64,000 bases of DNA from an uncultured Pseudomonadales bacterium (GTDB lineage: Bacteria; Pseudomonadota; Gammaproteobacteria; Pseudomonadales; Cellvibrionaceae). Below are positions 55,103 to 63,949 of this stretch, one piece after another. Within the stretch, counting starts at the first letter, position 1. Every line of letters begins with the position of its first letter. Location: NCBI GenBank assembly GCA_947487765.1, contig CANKXO010000007.1, positions 86,180-150,179 of the forward strand. The letters run 5' to 3'. The notes beneath the pieces were generated by a model. The model worked only from the letters and a program-made list of their open reading frames with translations. It had not been told where the DNA came from and ran no database searches. The translations under genes and the position numbers were made by a program.

Positions 55103-55648
55103 ATGAATGTAATAGAAACAATATTGCCAGGCGTAGTGATCATAGAGCCTAAAGTATTTGGTGATGATAGAGGCTTTTTTCTCGAAACGTATCAAAAGGA
55201 TCGTTATCGAGAATTGGCGGGCATCGAGTTGGATTTTGTTCAAGACAATCATTCTCGTTCTGCAAAAGGTGTGTTGCGCGGTTTGCACTTTCAAAAAACA
55301 AGGCCTCAAGGTAAATTGGTTCGCGTAGTGACGGGAGAGGTTTTTGATGTTGCCGTTGATATTAATCCAGAATCTCCTACGTATGGGGAATATGCTGCAT
55401 CAATATTGAGTGATAAAAATAAGCATCAGTTTTGGGTGCCGCCTGGCTATGCCCATGGGTTTGCTGTTTTGTCAGAGTTCGCTGATTTTGAATATAAGTG
55501 TACAGATTATTATGATCCATCTGATGAGGGAAGTTTGATTTGGAATGATCTCGATGTTGGTATCGATTGGCCTTTAGATGATCCATTGCTATCTGATAAA
55601 GATAAGAATGCTCCAACATTGAAGCAGCTGCGTGACTTGAGGTTGTAA
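55103..55648 (+). CDS. rfbC: dTDP-4-dehydrorhamnose 3,5-epimerase (RmlC)
   Basis: This 181-residue cupin epimerises the dTDP-4-keto sugar. EPKVFGDDRGFFLETY, DNHSRSAKGVLRGLHFQ with the catalytic His, GEVFDVAVDI and FWVPPGYAHGFAVLSEFADFEYKCTDYY in sequence confirm the family. I start at the ATG at 55103, giving MNVIETILPG like other RmlC proteins. An upstream GTG at 55094 would add three residues. rmlD begins five bases after the stop. Confidence 0.96.
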   Translation: MNVIETILPGVVIIEPKVFGDDRGFFLETYQKDRYRELAGIELDFVQDNHSRSAKGVLRGLHFQKTRPQGKLVRVVTGEVFDVAVDINPESPTYGEYAASILSDKNKHQFWVPPGYAHGFAVLSEFADFEYKCTDYYDPSDEGSLIWNDLDVGIDWPLDDPLLSDKDKNAPTLKQLRDLRL

Positions 55649-55653
55649 ATTAA

Positions 55654-56541
55654 ATGGTTGGTAAATTGAAAGTTGCTTTATTTGGTGCAGCAGGTCAAGT
55701 GGGTACTGATTGCGGACAAGCCTTAATTGATAAGGGCTATGATGTATCACTGTTCACTCGCTCCGATGTTGATTTCTCTATTCCTGAAATGGTGGCGGAT
55801 AAAATTCTAAATCTTAAACCCAGCTTGGTGATTAATGCATGTGCTTATACAGCGGTAGATAAGGCGCAAGAAGAGAGTGAATTAGCAGATCTTGTTAATC
55901 ATCAAAGTGTTGCTGCAATGGCTGATGCATGTTTTCAGTTATCAATTCCGTTAATTCATCTTTCCACAGATTATGTATTTGATGGGACGGCTGATGCCCC
56001 TTATCAAGAAGATGATTTAGTTAAGCCATTGGGAGTGTACGGCGCGACTAAGCTTGCAGGTGAACAAGCGGTTCAACAAACCATGTCTCAATATGTTATT
56101 TTGCGTACTAGTTGGGTGTTTGGTAAACATGGCAATAATTTTGTTAAAACGATGTTGAGAGTGGGAGCTGGTAGAGAGCAGTTGAGCGTTGTTGATGATC
56201 AGTATGGGCGTCCAACCTATGTTGGTGATATCGTTACTGCTATTTTATTTTTTGTTAATCAATATGAGAAAAAAAATAGTTTGCCCTCGGGTATATATCA
56301 TTGTAGTAGTGAAGGTGAGACAACGTGGCATGGTTTTGCGCAAGCAATTTTTGATATGGCGGTTCAGTGTGGAGCGATAGAAAAAAAGCCGCAAGTCATA
56401 CCTATTTCAACGTCGGAATATCCAACTCCAGCACCGAGACCAGCTTATTCTGTGCTATCGACAGAAAAATTAATGAAAACTATGGGTAGCCCAATGCCTC
56501 ATTGGCAACAGGGGTTGGCTCATTTTTTAAAACACATATAA
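55654..56541 (+). CDS. rfbD: dTDP-4-dehydrorhamnose reductase (RmlD)
   Basis: This 295-residue reductase makes dTDP-L-rhamnose. It has the FGAAGQVGTD nucleotide motif, VINACAYTAVDKAQEE, LSTDYVFDG and YGATKLAGEQ (Tyr/Lys). LRTSWVFGKHGNNFV and VDDQYGRPTYVGD are also typical. With rmlBAC the pathway is complete, in the order B-A-C-D. It ends 17 bp before manC. Confidence 0.96.
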   Translation: MVGKLKVALFGAAGQVGTDCGQALIDKGYDVSLFTRSDVDFSIPEMVADKILNLKPSLVINACAYTAVDKAQEESELADLVNHQSVAAMADACFQLSIPLIHLSTDYVFDGTADAPYQEDDLVKPLGVYGATKLAGEQAVQQTMSQYVILRTSWVFGKHGNNFVKTMLRVGAGREQLSVVDDQYGRPTYVGDIVTAILFFVNQYEKKNSLPSGIYHCSSEGETTWHGFAQAIFDMAVQCGAIEKKPQVIPISTSEYPTPAPRPAYSVLSTEKLMKTMGSPMPHWQQGLAHFLKHI

Positions 56542-56558
56542 CTAAAGAGATTACTTCA

Positions 56559-57968
56559 ATGGTACTACCTGTTATTTTATCTGGGGGTTCTGGTACGCGA
56601 TTGTGGCCTTATTCACGATCCCTTTATCCTAAGCAGTTTTTGCCATTAACATCTGAGCAAACGATGGTTCAGGAAACAATTAGTCGTTTATCCGCTTTTA
56701 ATGAAGATGCTATTGAAATCGGTTCGCCGCTGGTTATTTGTAATGAGGATCATCGATTTATGGTTGCTGAGCAGTTGCGCCTTATTAATGTTGATTCCAC
56801 GGGTATTATTTTAGAGCCGTTTGGACGCAATACTGCTCCGGCAATTGCATTAGCAGCTTTGTCTCAGCCCAATGCCATTTTGTTGGTTTTGCCTGCAGAT
56901 CATGTTATTAAAAATATACCGGCCTTTGAGCAAGCTGTAGTTATTGCGAAAGAGCAAGCGCAAAAAGACAAGTTGGTAACGTTTGGCATTGTGCCAACCA
57001 CCCCTGAAACAGGTTATGGCTATATTAAAACAGGTGTCATGCTGGAAAAAGGAGTGCATAGTGTTGATGCATTTGTTGAAAAGCCAAATAGAGAAACAGC
57101 TGAATCTTATCTAGAGTCTAAGAGTTACTTATGGAATAGCGGGATGTTTATGTTTAAAGCATCCCGTTACCTCGAAGAGTTGGAAAAGTTTAACCCGGCA
57201 ATTGTTAGTGCTTGCCGCCGAGCAATGGCCGATACCTCGAGTGATCTAGATTTTACGCGTATCAATGTAGAAGCTTTTGAAAAATGCCCCGATGACTCTA
57301 TTGACTATGCCGTGATGGAAAAAACTCACGACGCGGTTATTGTTCCGTTAGATGCTGACTGGAGTGATGTGGGGTCTTGGTCAGCTTTGTGGGAGGTATC
57401 TGAAAAAGACTCTGATGGAAATGTTCTCAAAGGTGATGTTATCTCTAAGGATACTAAGGATTGTTATATCCAGTCTGATCAGAAACTGATAGCAACAATT
57501 GGTGTTGAGCACACGGTAGTTGTTGAAACTGATGACGCCATTATGGTGGCTCATAAAGATAGAGTGCAGGATGTTAAGGCAATTGTTAATCAATTAAAGC
57601 AAGAAAAGCGCAGTGAGTGCAGCTTGCATCGCAAGGTCTACCGCCCTTGGGGTTATTATGATTCAATCGACTATGGCAAGCGTTTTCAGGTGAAGCGTAT
57701 TGTTGTTAAACCAGGTGCGCAATTATCACTGCAGATGCATCATCATCGAGCAGAGCATTGGATTGTGGTTGAAGGGACGGCTCAGGTTCGTTGTGGTGAT
57801 AAAACAATGTTGTTGTCTGAGAACCAATCAACTTATATTCCTCTCGGCGAAGTTCATCAGTTGGCAAACCCTGGTAAATTTCCACTAGAAATTATTGAGG
57901 TGCAGTCAGGCTCATATCTGGGTGAGGATGATATTGTTCGTTTGGAAGATGTTTACGGTAGAAGTTAA
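56559..57968 (+). CDS. manC: Mannose-1-phosphate guanylyltransferase/mannose-6-phosphate isomerase (ManC/AlgA)
   Basis: This 469-residue bifunctional enzyme makes GDP-mannose. The N-terminal transferase begins LPVILSGGSGTRLWPYSR and has YPKQFLPL, FGRNTAPAIALAA, LPADHVI and FVEKPNRETAESYL. The C-terminal cupin has RPWGYYDSIDYGKRFQVKRI and QLSLQMHHHRAEHWIVVEGTA. The ATG at 56559 follows an AAAGAGA site. An upstream TTG in the end of rmlD was rejected, since it adds non-family residues. The GDP-mannose is probably for the same polysaccharide. Confidence 0.95.
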   Translation: MVLPVILSGGSGTRLWPYSRSLYPKQFLPLTSEQTMVQETISRLSAFNEDAIEIGSPLVICNEDHRFMVAEQLRLINVDSTGIILEPFGRNTAPAIALAALSQPNAILLVLPADHVIKNIPAFEQAVVIAKEQAQKDKLVTFGIVPTTPETGYGYIKTGVMLEKGVHSVDAFVEKPNRETAESYLESKSYLWNSGMFMFKASRYLEELEKFNPAIVSACRRAMADTSSDLDFTRINVEAFEKCPDDSIDYAVMEKTHDAVIVPLDADWSDVGSWSALWEVSEKDSDGNVLKGDVISKDTKDCYIQSDQKLIATIGVEHTVVVETDDAIMVAHKDRVQDVKAIVNQLKQEKRSECSLHRKVYRPWGYYDSIDYGKRFQVKRIVVKPGAQLSLQMHHHRAEHWIVVEGTAQVRCGDKTMLLSENQSTYIPLGEVHQLANPGKFPLEIIEVQSGSYLGEDDIVRLEDVYGRS

Positions 57969-57981
57969 CATCTTTTACGTT

Positions 57982-58019
57982 AGGAGAGGGATTGGTTGTT
58001 TCTCTCACCTGCCTTTTTT
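57982..58019 (+). terminator. Possible terminator after manC
   Basis: AGGAGAGGGA at 57982-57991 pairs with TCTCTCACCT at 58001-58010 (one mismatch, one G-U), followed by GCC and TTTTTT. It would end the polysaccharide operon. Confidence 0.45.
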
Positions 58020-58054
58020 AATTCTATTTAAAATTTCATTTTTAAAGTGCCTGC

Positions 58055-58091
58055 CATGAATGTCATTTGTGTATCGCAAATGACATTCGTG
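58055..58091. promoter_or_regulatory. Strong inverted repeat upstream of the SMP-30-like gene
   Basis: GAATGTCATTTG at 58058-58069 and CAAATGACATTC at 58077-58088 are exact 12-base complements around TGTATCG. Three further pairs extend the stem to 58055-58091. There is no T-tract, so a regulatory or repeat-element role is more likely than termination. Confidence 0.45.
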
Positions 58092-58183
58092 AATCATAAG
58101 AACCATCAGTGAATAAATCATAGTTAAATCAATAGCTTGTCCGCATAATTTTCCTGATTTTAAAACACTCAAAGGAGAAAGTT

Positions 58184-59077
58184 ATGCTTAAAACTATTAT
58201 TGCCGGCCTAGTCCTGTTGTTGTCTTTACCCGCGTTTGCGGCATCAGATCATAAAAAGCGATTACAGCCACATTTAGCTGAATTGTGGACTTTGGATCAC
58301 TCGCTTAGCCGACCTGAATCGGTAGTTTATGATCAGCAGCATGATTTATTGTACGTATCTAATATTAACGGTAACCCTTCAGAAAAAGATGGAAATGGTT
58401 ATATTTCTATAGTGTCAGTGGATGGAGATGTTATTCAGCAGGAGTGGGTTTCTGGTTTGGATGCGCCTAAGGGAATGGCTATTAAGGGTAGCTTTTTGTA
58501 CGTGGCAGACATTGATAGCTTGGTCGAAATATCCCTAGAAACAGGCAGTGTTCTCAATCGTTATCCTGGAGATGGCGCTCAGTTTTTAAATGATGTTGCA
58601 TTGGATAAGGCTGGCAATGTTTATGTGTCTGATTCAAGGCAGCAAACAATCTATCGATTAAAGGGTGGCAGCTTTGAAGTCTGGATGGATGATGAGCGTA
58701 TTAGCGAGCCTAATGGTATTTTTGCTCGCCATGGGAAATTAATCGTTGCTGCTGGCGATAGTTCTTCAGAAAGACCAGGGCGCTCACGTTTTTTGCAGGC
58801 TATTCGGTTTAAAAATAAAAAGCTTAAGGTTTTAGGGGGTGGTGAGCCCATAGGTAGCCTCGATGGTGTTGAAAAAAGCGGTGTTGGTGGCTATTTTCTT
58901 ACCGATTTTCGTTCGGGCGACATTTACCATTATACAAAATCACAGGGGGCGGTACGAATCGCTAGCCCCGAGCCGGGTACAGCAGATATTGATTATGTTG
59001 TCGACCAGCAAATTCTTTATGTGCCTATCCTCAATACAGGTAAATTAATTGCCTATAAAGTGCTGTGGTGTAAGTAA
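58184..59077 (+). CDS. Secreted SMP-30/NHL-like beta-propeller protein
   Basis: This 297-residue protein has a signal peptide (IIAGLVLLLSLPAFA, cleavage about residue 20). The mature part is a beta propeller of the SMP-30/gluconolactonase type, with blades such as PESVVYDQQHDLLYVSNING, APKGMAIKGSFLYVADID, FLNDVALDKAGNVYVSDS and EPNGIFARHGKLIVAAGD. Whether it is a lactonase is unclear. Asp/Asn/Glu metal ligands cannot be assigned with confidence. An AAAGGAGAAA site lies just before the ATG. It is isolated between the sugar cluster and the ribosomal operon. Confidence 0.85.
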   Translation: MLKTIIAGLVLLLSLPAFAASDHKKRLQPHLAELWTLDHSLSRPESVVYDQQHDLLYVSNINGNPSEKDGNGYISIVSVDGDVIQQEWVSGLDAPKGMAIKGSFLYVADIDSLVEISLETGSVLNRYPGDGAQFLNDVALDKAGNVYVSDSRQQTIYRLKGGSFEVWMDDERISEPNGIFARHGKLIVAAGDSSSERPGRSRFLQAIRFKNKKLKVLGGGEPIGSLDGVEKSGVGGYFLTDFRSGDIYHYTKSQGAVRIASPEPGTADIDYVVDQQILYVPILNTGKLIAYKVLWCK

Positions 59078-59110
59078 TATAAGCTGCGCTTTATTGCTAT
59101 TATTTAGTAG

Positions 59111-59139
59111 TTGAATTTACTTGGTTATTCATATAGAAT
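59111..59139 (+). promoter_or_regulatory. Promoter of rplM-rpsI
   Basis: TTGAAT at 59111-59116 and TAGAAT at 59134-59139 are separated by exactly 17 bases. They match the sigma-70 -35 and -10 boxes at four and five of six positions. The ATG of rplM is 45 bases downstream. Confidence 0.6.
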
Positions 59140-59184
59140 CCGCGCTCATTTTTTTGGGATATACACCTCAAAGGCAAATATAAC

Positions 59185-59613
59185 ATGAAGACTATTAGTG
59201 CCAAGCCAGAGAGCGTTAAACGCGACTGGTATTTAATTAATGCTGAGGGCAAAACTTTGGGCCGTATGGCCACTGAGATTGCCACCCGTTTGCGCGGAAA
59301 GCATAAACCTGAGTATACCCCCCATGTTGATACCGGCGATTACATTGTGGTTGTTAATGCTGAAAAGGTCCATGTAACGGGCAATAAAGCAAAAGCTAAA
59401 ATGTACCATCATCACACCGGTTATATTGGTGGGATTAAATCGATTAGCTTTGAAAAGCTGATTCAGAAAGCCCCTGAGCGTACTATCGAAACTGCGGTTA
59501 AAGGCATGTTGCCTAAAGGCCCTCTTGGTCGTGCGATGTTTAAAAAATTGAAAGTTTATGCAGGTACTGAGCATCCTCATGCAGCTCAGCAACCACAAGA
59601 ACTGACACTCTAA
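59185..59613 (+). CDS. rplM: 50S ribosomal protein L13
   Basis: This 142-residue protein is the large-subunit protein L13. [20 protein letters not shown] and [20 protein letters not shown] are typical, as are the [14 protein letters not shown] and [21 protein letters not shown] motifs. A strong promoter lies upstream. It forms the classical rplM-rpsI operon with the S9 gene 13 bp downstream. Confidence 0.98.
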   Translation: MKTISAKPESVKRDWYLINAEGKTLGRMATEIATRLRGKHKPEYTPHVDTGDYIVVVNAEKVHVTGNKAKAKMYHHHTGYIGGIKSISFEKLIQKAPERTIETAVKGMLPKGPLGRAMFKKLKVYAGTEHPHAAQQPQELTL

Positions 59614-59626
59614 TCAGGAGCGAACT

Positions 59627-60019
59627 ATGTCAGCAACACAATATTATGGAACTGGTCGTCGTAAGACATCAACTGCCCGTGTATTTATTACTAAAGGTAC
59701 AGGCGCAATCAATATCAACGGTCGTTCGTTGGATGAGTACTTTGGGCGTGAAGTGGCGCGCATGATTGTCCGCCAACCACTTGAGTTATTAGACTCTGTA
59801 GAGCAGTTTGATATCAATGCGACCGTAAAAGGTGGTGGCAGTTTTGGTCAGGCGGGTGCAATTCGTCATGGCTTGACTCGTGCGTTGATGCAATATGATG
59901 AAGTTAATCGTCAACCGCTTCGTGCTGCAGGTTATGTAACGCGTGATGCGCGTGAAGTTGAGCGTAAGAAAGTTGGTCTGCGTAAAGCACGTAAGAAGCC
60001 ACAATTCTCTAAACGTTAA
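59627..60019 (+). CDS. rpsI: 30S ribosomal protein S9
   Basis: This 130-residue protein is small-subunit protein S9. [19 protein letters not shown], the [15 protein letters not shown] segment and the basic C-terminal end [16 protein letters not shown] (which reaches the P-site tRNA) are diagnostic. A CAGGAG site precedes the ATG. A strong terminator follows 24 bases after the stop. Confidence 0.98.
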   Translation: MSATQYYGTGRRKTSTARVFITKGTGAININGRSLDEYFGREVARMIVRQPLELLDSVEQFDINATVKGGGSFGQAGAIRHGLTRALMQYDEVNRQPLRAAGYVTRDAREVERKKVGLRKARKKPQFSKR

Positions 60020-60043
60020 TTATCAAGCAGAAATAAAGCGACT

Positions 60044-60083
60044 AAAAAATGCTCAGAGTGGTTATCATCTGAGCATTTTTTTT
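60044..60083 (+). terminator. Rho-independent terminator after rpsI
   Basis: AAAAAATGCTCAGA at 60044-60057 pairs with TCTGAGCATTTTTT at 60068-60081 around a ten-base loop (GTGGTTATCA), with further T following. It ends the rplM-rpsI transcript and separates it from petA. Confidence 0.9.
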
Positions 60084-60254
60084 GCGGTTTTTTTGTGCTT
60101 AACTAGTCATTAAGCTCTTTTCTTGTCAGCTTAGGGTAATTTCATTACTATGTGCTAGTTTTGTGTAATAAAAAAGATAAGATTAATTCAAATCAACAAC
60201 TTAAATAACAAATTCATTTAAGATCCACATTACAGGTGATGGGAGAGTAGCGTC

Positions 60255-60854
60255 ATGAGTGATGGCGAAGTAGTCAACCAAGGTCGGCGTCGTTTTTTAA
60301 CGGCAGCGACATCGGTAGTCGGTGCCGCAGGCGTCGTCGGTGTAGCAGTCCCCTTTGTAGGGTCCTGGAATCCAAGTGCAAAAGCAAAGGCTGCTGGTGC
60401 ACCCGTTAAGATTAATCTGGCTAAGATTCAAGAAGGCCAGATGGTCACTGAAGAGTGGCGAGGAAAGCCAGTCTATATTATTCGTCGTACAGCTGAGGCG
60501 TTGGAAGGTCTTAAAAAGGTTGCTGATCAAGTTAGTGACCCTGATTCTGCGAATAAGCAACAACCAGAATATGCTCAAAATGAAACGCGTTCTCGTAAGC
60601 CTGAGTTTATGATTATGTTGGGGGTGTGTACACACCTCGGTTGTGCGCCGCAATTTCGCCCAGATGTGGGCGCTAAAGATTTGGGTGGAGATGCTTGGCA
60701 AGGTGGTTTTTTCTGTCCTTGTCATGGATCCAAGTTTGATTTGGCTGGTCGGGTTTATAAATCAGTACCTGCGCCAACTAATTTAGAAGTTCCACCACAT
60801 ATGTATGAATCAGATACTGTTATTGTGATCGGTGTTGATGAGGAGAGCGCGTAA
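60255..60854 (+). CDS. petA: Ubiquinol-cytochrome c reductase iron-sulfur subunit (Rieske)
   Basis: This 199-residue protein is the Rieske subunit of the bc1 complex. A Tat-type signal anchor (GRRRFLTAATSVVGAAGVVG) opens it. The 2Fe-2S ligands are in CTHLGC and CPCHGS. It passes electrons from ubiquinol to cytochrome c1. The stop overlaps the ATG of the cytochrome b/c1 gene by one base (TAATG), so the complex is translated from one message. Confidence 0.97.
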   Translation: MSDGEVVNQGRRRFLTAATSVVGAAGVVGVAVPFVGSWNPSAKAKAAGAPVKINLAKIQEGQMVTEEWRGKPVYIIRRTAEALEGLKKVADQVSDPDSANKQQPEYAQNETRSRKPEFMIMLGVCTHLGCAPQFRPDVGAKDLGGDAWQGGFFCPCHGSKFDLAGRVYKSVPAPTNLEVPPHMYESDTVIVIGVDEESA

Positions 60855-63088
60855 TGAATTGGCTAGCAGGTTTGTGGGGCTGGGTTGATGAGCGTTTACC
60901 CGTTCAGCGTGCTTGGGATACCCATATGGGTGATTACTATGCGCCTAAAAACTTCAATTTTTGGTATTTCTTTGGTGTTTTTTCTCTAATAGTACTGGTT
61001 AATCAGCTACTAACCGGCATTTGGTTGGTAATGATTTATGTACCAACTGCCGAGGAAGCATTTGCCTCTGTTGAATATTGTATGCGTGATGTTGCTTATT
61101 GTGACATTATTCGTTTGATGCACGCGGTTGGTGCATCGGCATTCTTTATTGTCGTATATCTACACATGTTCCGTGGCTTACTTTATGGTTCATACAAAGC
61201 GCCTCGAGAGCTAGTGTGGGTCTTTGGAATGGTTATCTATGTGGCTCTGATGGCAGAAGCATTCTTGGGCTACGTATTACCTTGGGGGCAAATGTCATAC
61301 TGGGGTGCGCAGGTTATTGTTTCTTTATTTGGCGCTATTCCTTACGTTGGTGAAGATTTAGTTCAGTGGATCCGTGGTGATTACCTAATCTCTGAAATTA
61401 CGCTCAATCGTTTCTATGCGCTTCACATTGTTGCTATTCCCATTGTCTTGCTAGCCTTGGTTGTTATGCATATTTTGGCATTGCATGAAGTGGGTTCTAA
61501 TAATCCTGACGGCGTTGAAATTAAGAAGAATAAAGGTGTTGATGGTAAGCCCGTTGATGGTATTCCTTTTCACCCTTACTATTCAGTTCATGACTTAGTT
61601 GGCATTGCTGCATTCTTGATAGCATTCTGTACGGTTATTTTTTACTTCCCTGAGATGGGCGGATACTTTTTAGAATACGCTAACTTTGAAGAAGCTAATA
61701 ACTTAAAAACACCTGAGCATATCGCGCCAGTTTGGTATTTCACACCTTTCTATGCGATTTTAAGAGCGGTTACGATTGACCTTGGTGGTGTGTTTACTGC
61801 TAAGTTCCTAGGTTTCTTGGCGATGATTGGCGCTATTGTGGTCTTGTTCTTTTTGCCATGGTTAGACAAAAGCCCAGTTAAGTCGATCCGATACAAAGGC
61901 TGGTTACCTAAAATCATGTTGCTTTTGTTTGCAGCAATCTTTGTCATTCTAGGATACCTTGGTGTTAAAGCTCCAACCGAAGGCAGAACAATGCTGGCTC
62001 AGTTGGGTACGCTTTTCTATTTTGTATTTTTCATTACGATGCCAATTTGGACCAACCCAGAAAATCCAAAAGTTAAGTCTGTTCTTAATTGGATTATTTG
62101 TGCCGTCTTAGCCTTGGGGCTTGCAAAAATATCATTCTCTTTTGTGGGTAGTGCAGATGTTCATATTCCAATCTTTGTCCGTATCTTTGGATTGGCATTG
62201 GCATTATTGACATTGTTATTGCCTGTGTTGACAGCAAAAGATTCGATATCGCCTGAGCCATCTCGCTTACAAATGAAAGGTTTGCCACGTGGGTTAGTTC
62301 TTTTAGGTTTGCTCTTCTTTGTCGTGATGACTGTTGCGCCAATTAAGGCTGTTGCAGCAGGTGGTGCGTTTGCATGTGGTTCTATTCCGTGTGATGAATT
62401 TCATGCGGATACGAAAGATAAGGCATCTTTGCAGCGTGGCGCAAAATGGTTCGCCAACTATTGTATGGGCTGCCATTCTGCAAAGTTCTCACGTTATGAA
62501 CGAGTTGCAACCGATTTAGGTATTCCTAACGATGTCATGCTTGACAATCTAGTGTTCTCAGACCAAAAGATTGGTGCATTAATGAATATATCAATGGAGC
62601 CTAAAAAGTCCAAGGCTTGGTTTGGTGCAACACCTCCTGATTTAACATTGGTTGCACGTGCGCGCTCGCCAGAGTGGTTGTATACCTACTTACGTAATTT
62701 CTACAAAGATGACTCTCGCCCTTTAGGTGTGAATAACCGTGTTTTTGCTAATGTCGGTATGCCTCATGTGTTTTTAGAGCTACAGGGTTTGCGTGAGTGT
62801 GGTCCAGGGCCGTTGTTAGATAGCCATGGTAACACCGTACGTAATGACTTGGGTGAGCCTAAGGTAGATGAGCATTGTGGAGGGCTGATCGAGGGTGGTA
62901 TCAAAGGTTCGATGGAAACTGAAGAGTTTGATAAAGCGGTATATGATTTGGTTAACTTTCTAGAGTATGTAGGTGACCCTACTGCAGATGATCGTCGTTA
63001 TACCGGTGTCTTTGTTTTGTTATTCTTATTAGTCTTGTTGGTGTTTACTATCTTGCTAAATAGAGAGTATTGGAAAGGAATTCACTAA
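60854..63088 (+). CDS. petBC: Fused cytochrome b/cytochrome c1 of the bc1 complex (PetBC)
   Basis: This 744-residue protein joins two subunits normally encoded apart in gammaproteobacteria. Residues 1-470 are cytochrome b, with heme ligands His90, His104, His191 and His206 and the quinol-site APVWYFTPFYAIL stretch. Residues 475-502 form a hydrophobic segment ending AVAAGG that resembles a signal peptide. Residues 505-744 are cytochrome c1, with CMGCH (Cys537-His541), NVGMPHVFLELQG and a C-terminal anchor helix. The Bradyrhizobium fbcH polyprotein has the same arrangement and is cut by signal peptidase. No stop lies between the parts. It follows petA directly. Confidence 0.95.
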   Translation: MNWLAGLWGWVDERLPVQRAWDTHMGDYYAPKNFNFWYFFGVFSLIVLVNQLLTGIWLVMIYVPTAEEAFASVEYCMRDVAYCDIIRLMHAVGASAFFIVVYLHMFRGLLYGSYKAPRELVWVFGMVIYVALMAEAFLGYVLPWGQMSYWGAQVIVSLFGAIPYVGEDLVQWIRGDYLISEITLNRFYALHIVAIPIVLLALVVMHILALHEVGSNNPDGVEIKKNKGVDGKPVDGIPFHPYYSVHDLVGIAAFLIAFCTVIFYFPEMGGYFLEYANFEEANNLKTPEHIAPVWYFTPFYAILRAVTIDLGGVFTAKFLGFLAMIGAIVVLFFLPWLDKSPVKSIRYKGWLPKIMLLLFAAIFVILGYLGVKAPTEGRTMLAQLGTLFYFVFFITMPIWTNPENPKVKSVLNWIICAVLALGLAKISFSFVGSADVHIPIFVRIFGLALALLTLLLPVLTAKDSISPEPSRLQMKGLPRGLVLLGLLFFVVMTVAPIKAVAAGGAFACGSIPCDEFHADTKDKASLQRGAKWFANYCMGCHSAKFSRYERVATDLGIPNDVMLDNLVFSDQKIGALMNISMEPKKSKAWFGATPPDLTLVARARSPEWLYTYLRNFYKDDSRPLGVNNRVFANVGMPHVFLELQGLRECGPGPLLDSHGNTVRNDLGEPKVDEHCGGLIEGGIKGSMETEEFDKAVYDLVNFLEYVGDPTADDRRYTGVFVLLFLLVLLVFTILLNREYWKGIH

Positions 63089-63161
63089 TAATCAGACACA
63101 TATGGCTGTTAAATGCGAAATGGTCAGCCAGTAACCATTAATTTTATGTTAAAATGCAGTT

Positions 63162-63195
63162 CGGGCAGCGTTATTGGTTAACGCTGCCCGTTTTA
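63162..63195 (+). terminator. Rho-independent terminator after petBC
   Basis: CGGGCAGCGTTA at 63162-63173 and TAACGCTGCCCG at 63179-63190 form a perfect 12-bp stem with a five-base loop, followed by TTTT. It ends the pet operon 73 bases after the stop and lies 36 bases before the sspA start. Confidence 0.85.
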
Positions 63196-63230
63196 TATTC
63201 CAACTCTTAATAAATTATCGAGGTGAATCA

Positions 63231-63863
63231 ATGGGTGTTGTCACCAAACGCTCATCAATGACATATTTCTCAGATGGCCGTGATCATTACAGCCACCGTG
63301 TCAGAATTGTGTTGGCTGAAAAAGGGGTCACTGTTGACCTTATTGATGTAGATCCGGGTGACATTCCCGAAGAAGTGTCTGAATTGACACCTTATAATAC
63401 ACTTCCAGCTTTATTGGATAGAGATCTTGTGCTCTATGAATCTAAAGTAATGATGGAATACCTTGATGAGCGCTTCCCTCATCCACCTCTATTACCTGTA
63501 TACCCTGTTGCTCGTGCTCAAAGCCGTCTATGGATGTATCGTATTGAGCGTGACTGGTCTCCATTAGTGGATACTATAGTTGCTGCTAAAAATAAAGAAT
63601 CTGTTGCTAAGGCTGCTAAAGAGCTCAAGGATGGTTTATTAACAGTCGCGCCTATCTTTTCAGAAAAGCCATTTTTTATGAGTGAAGAATTTACTTTAGT
63701 AGATTGTTGCTTAGCTCCGGTATTGTGGAGATTGGATGAATTTGGTATTGAAATACCGTCTACCCGTCAAACCAAACCACTACTTGATTATATGCAACGC
63801 TTATTTAGCCGTGACTCGTTCTTACAAAGCTTGACTGAGTACGAAAAAGAGATGCGTGCTTAA
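63231..63863 (+). CDS. sspA: Stringent starvation protein A (SspA)
   Basis: This 210-residue protein has a glutathione-transferase fold (SMTYFSDGRDHYSHRVRIVLAE condensed, then the TPYNTLPALLDRDLVLYESKVMMEYLDERFPHPPL region). SspA binds RNA polymerase and alters stationary-phase and acid-stress gene expression. The ATG at 63231 follows a GAGGTGA site. A TTG at 63174 upstream sits in the terminator hairpin and was rejected. sspB begins 86 bases after the stop. Confidence 0.95.
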   Translation: MGVVTKRSSMTYFSDGRDHYSHRVRIVLAEKGVTVDLIDVDPGDIPEEVSELTPYNTLPALLDRDLVLYESKVMMEYLDERFPHPPLLPVYPVARAQSRLWMYRIERDWSPLVDTIVAAKNKESVAKAAKELKDGLLTVAPIFSEKPFFMSEEFTLVDCCLAPVLWRLDEFGIEIPSTRQTKPLLDYMQRLFSRDSFLQSLTEYEKEMRA

Positions 63864-63949
63864 AAAGCCGCTATAGTTAAAGGCATAGAGCAGTTTCTAA
63901 CTATCTATGCCGACAATGATTAAGCAGAGGATTGGTCGAGACAACCGTT

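Noticed and set aside
56502-56558. TTG-initiated extension of manC
   Set aside because: It overlaps the end of rmlD and adds residues absent from the family.
63174-63230. TTG-initiated extension of sspA
   Set aside because: The extra codons come from the terminator hairpin. The ATG at 63231 has its own GAGGTGA site.
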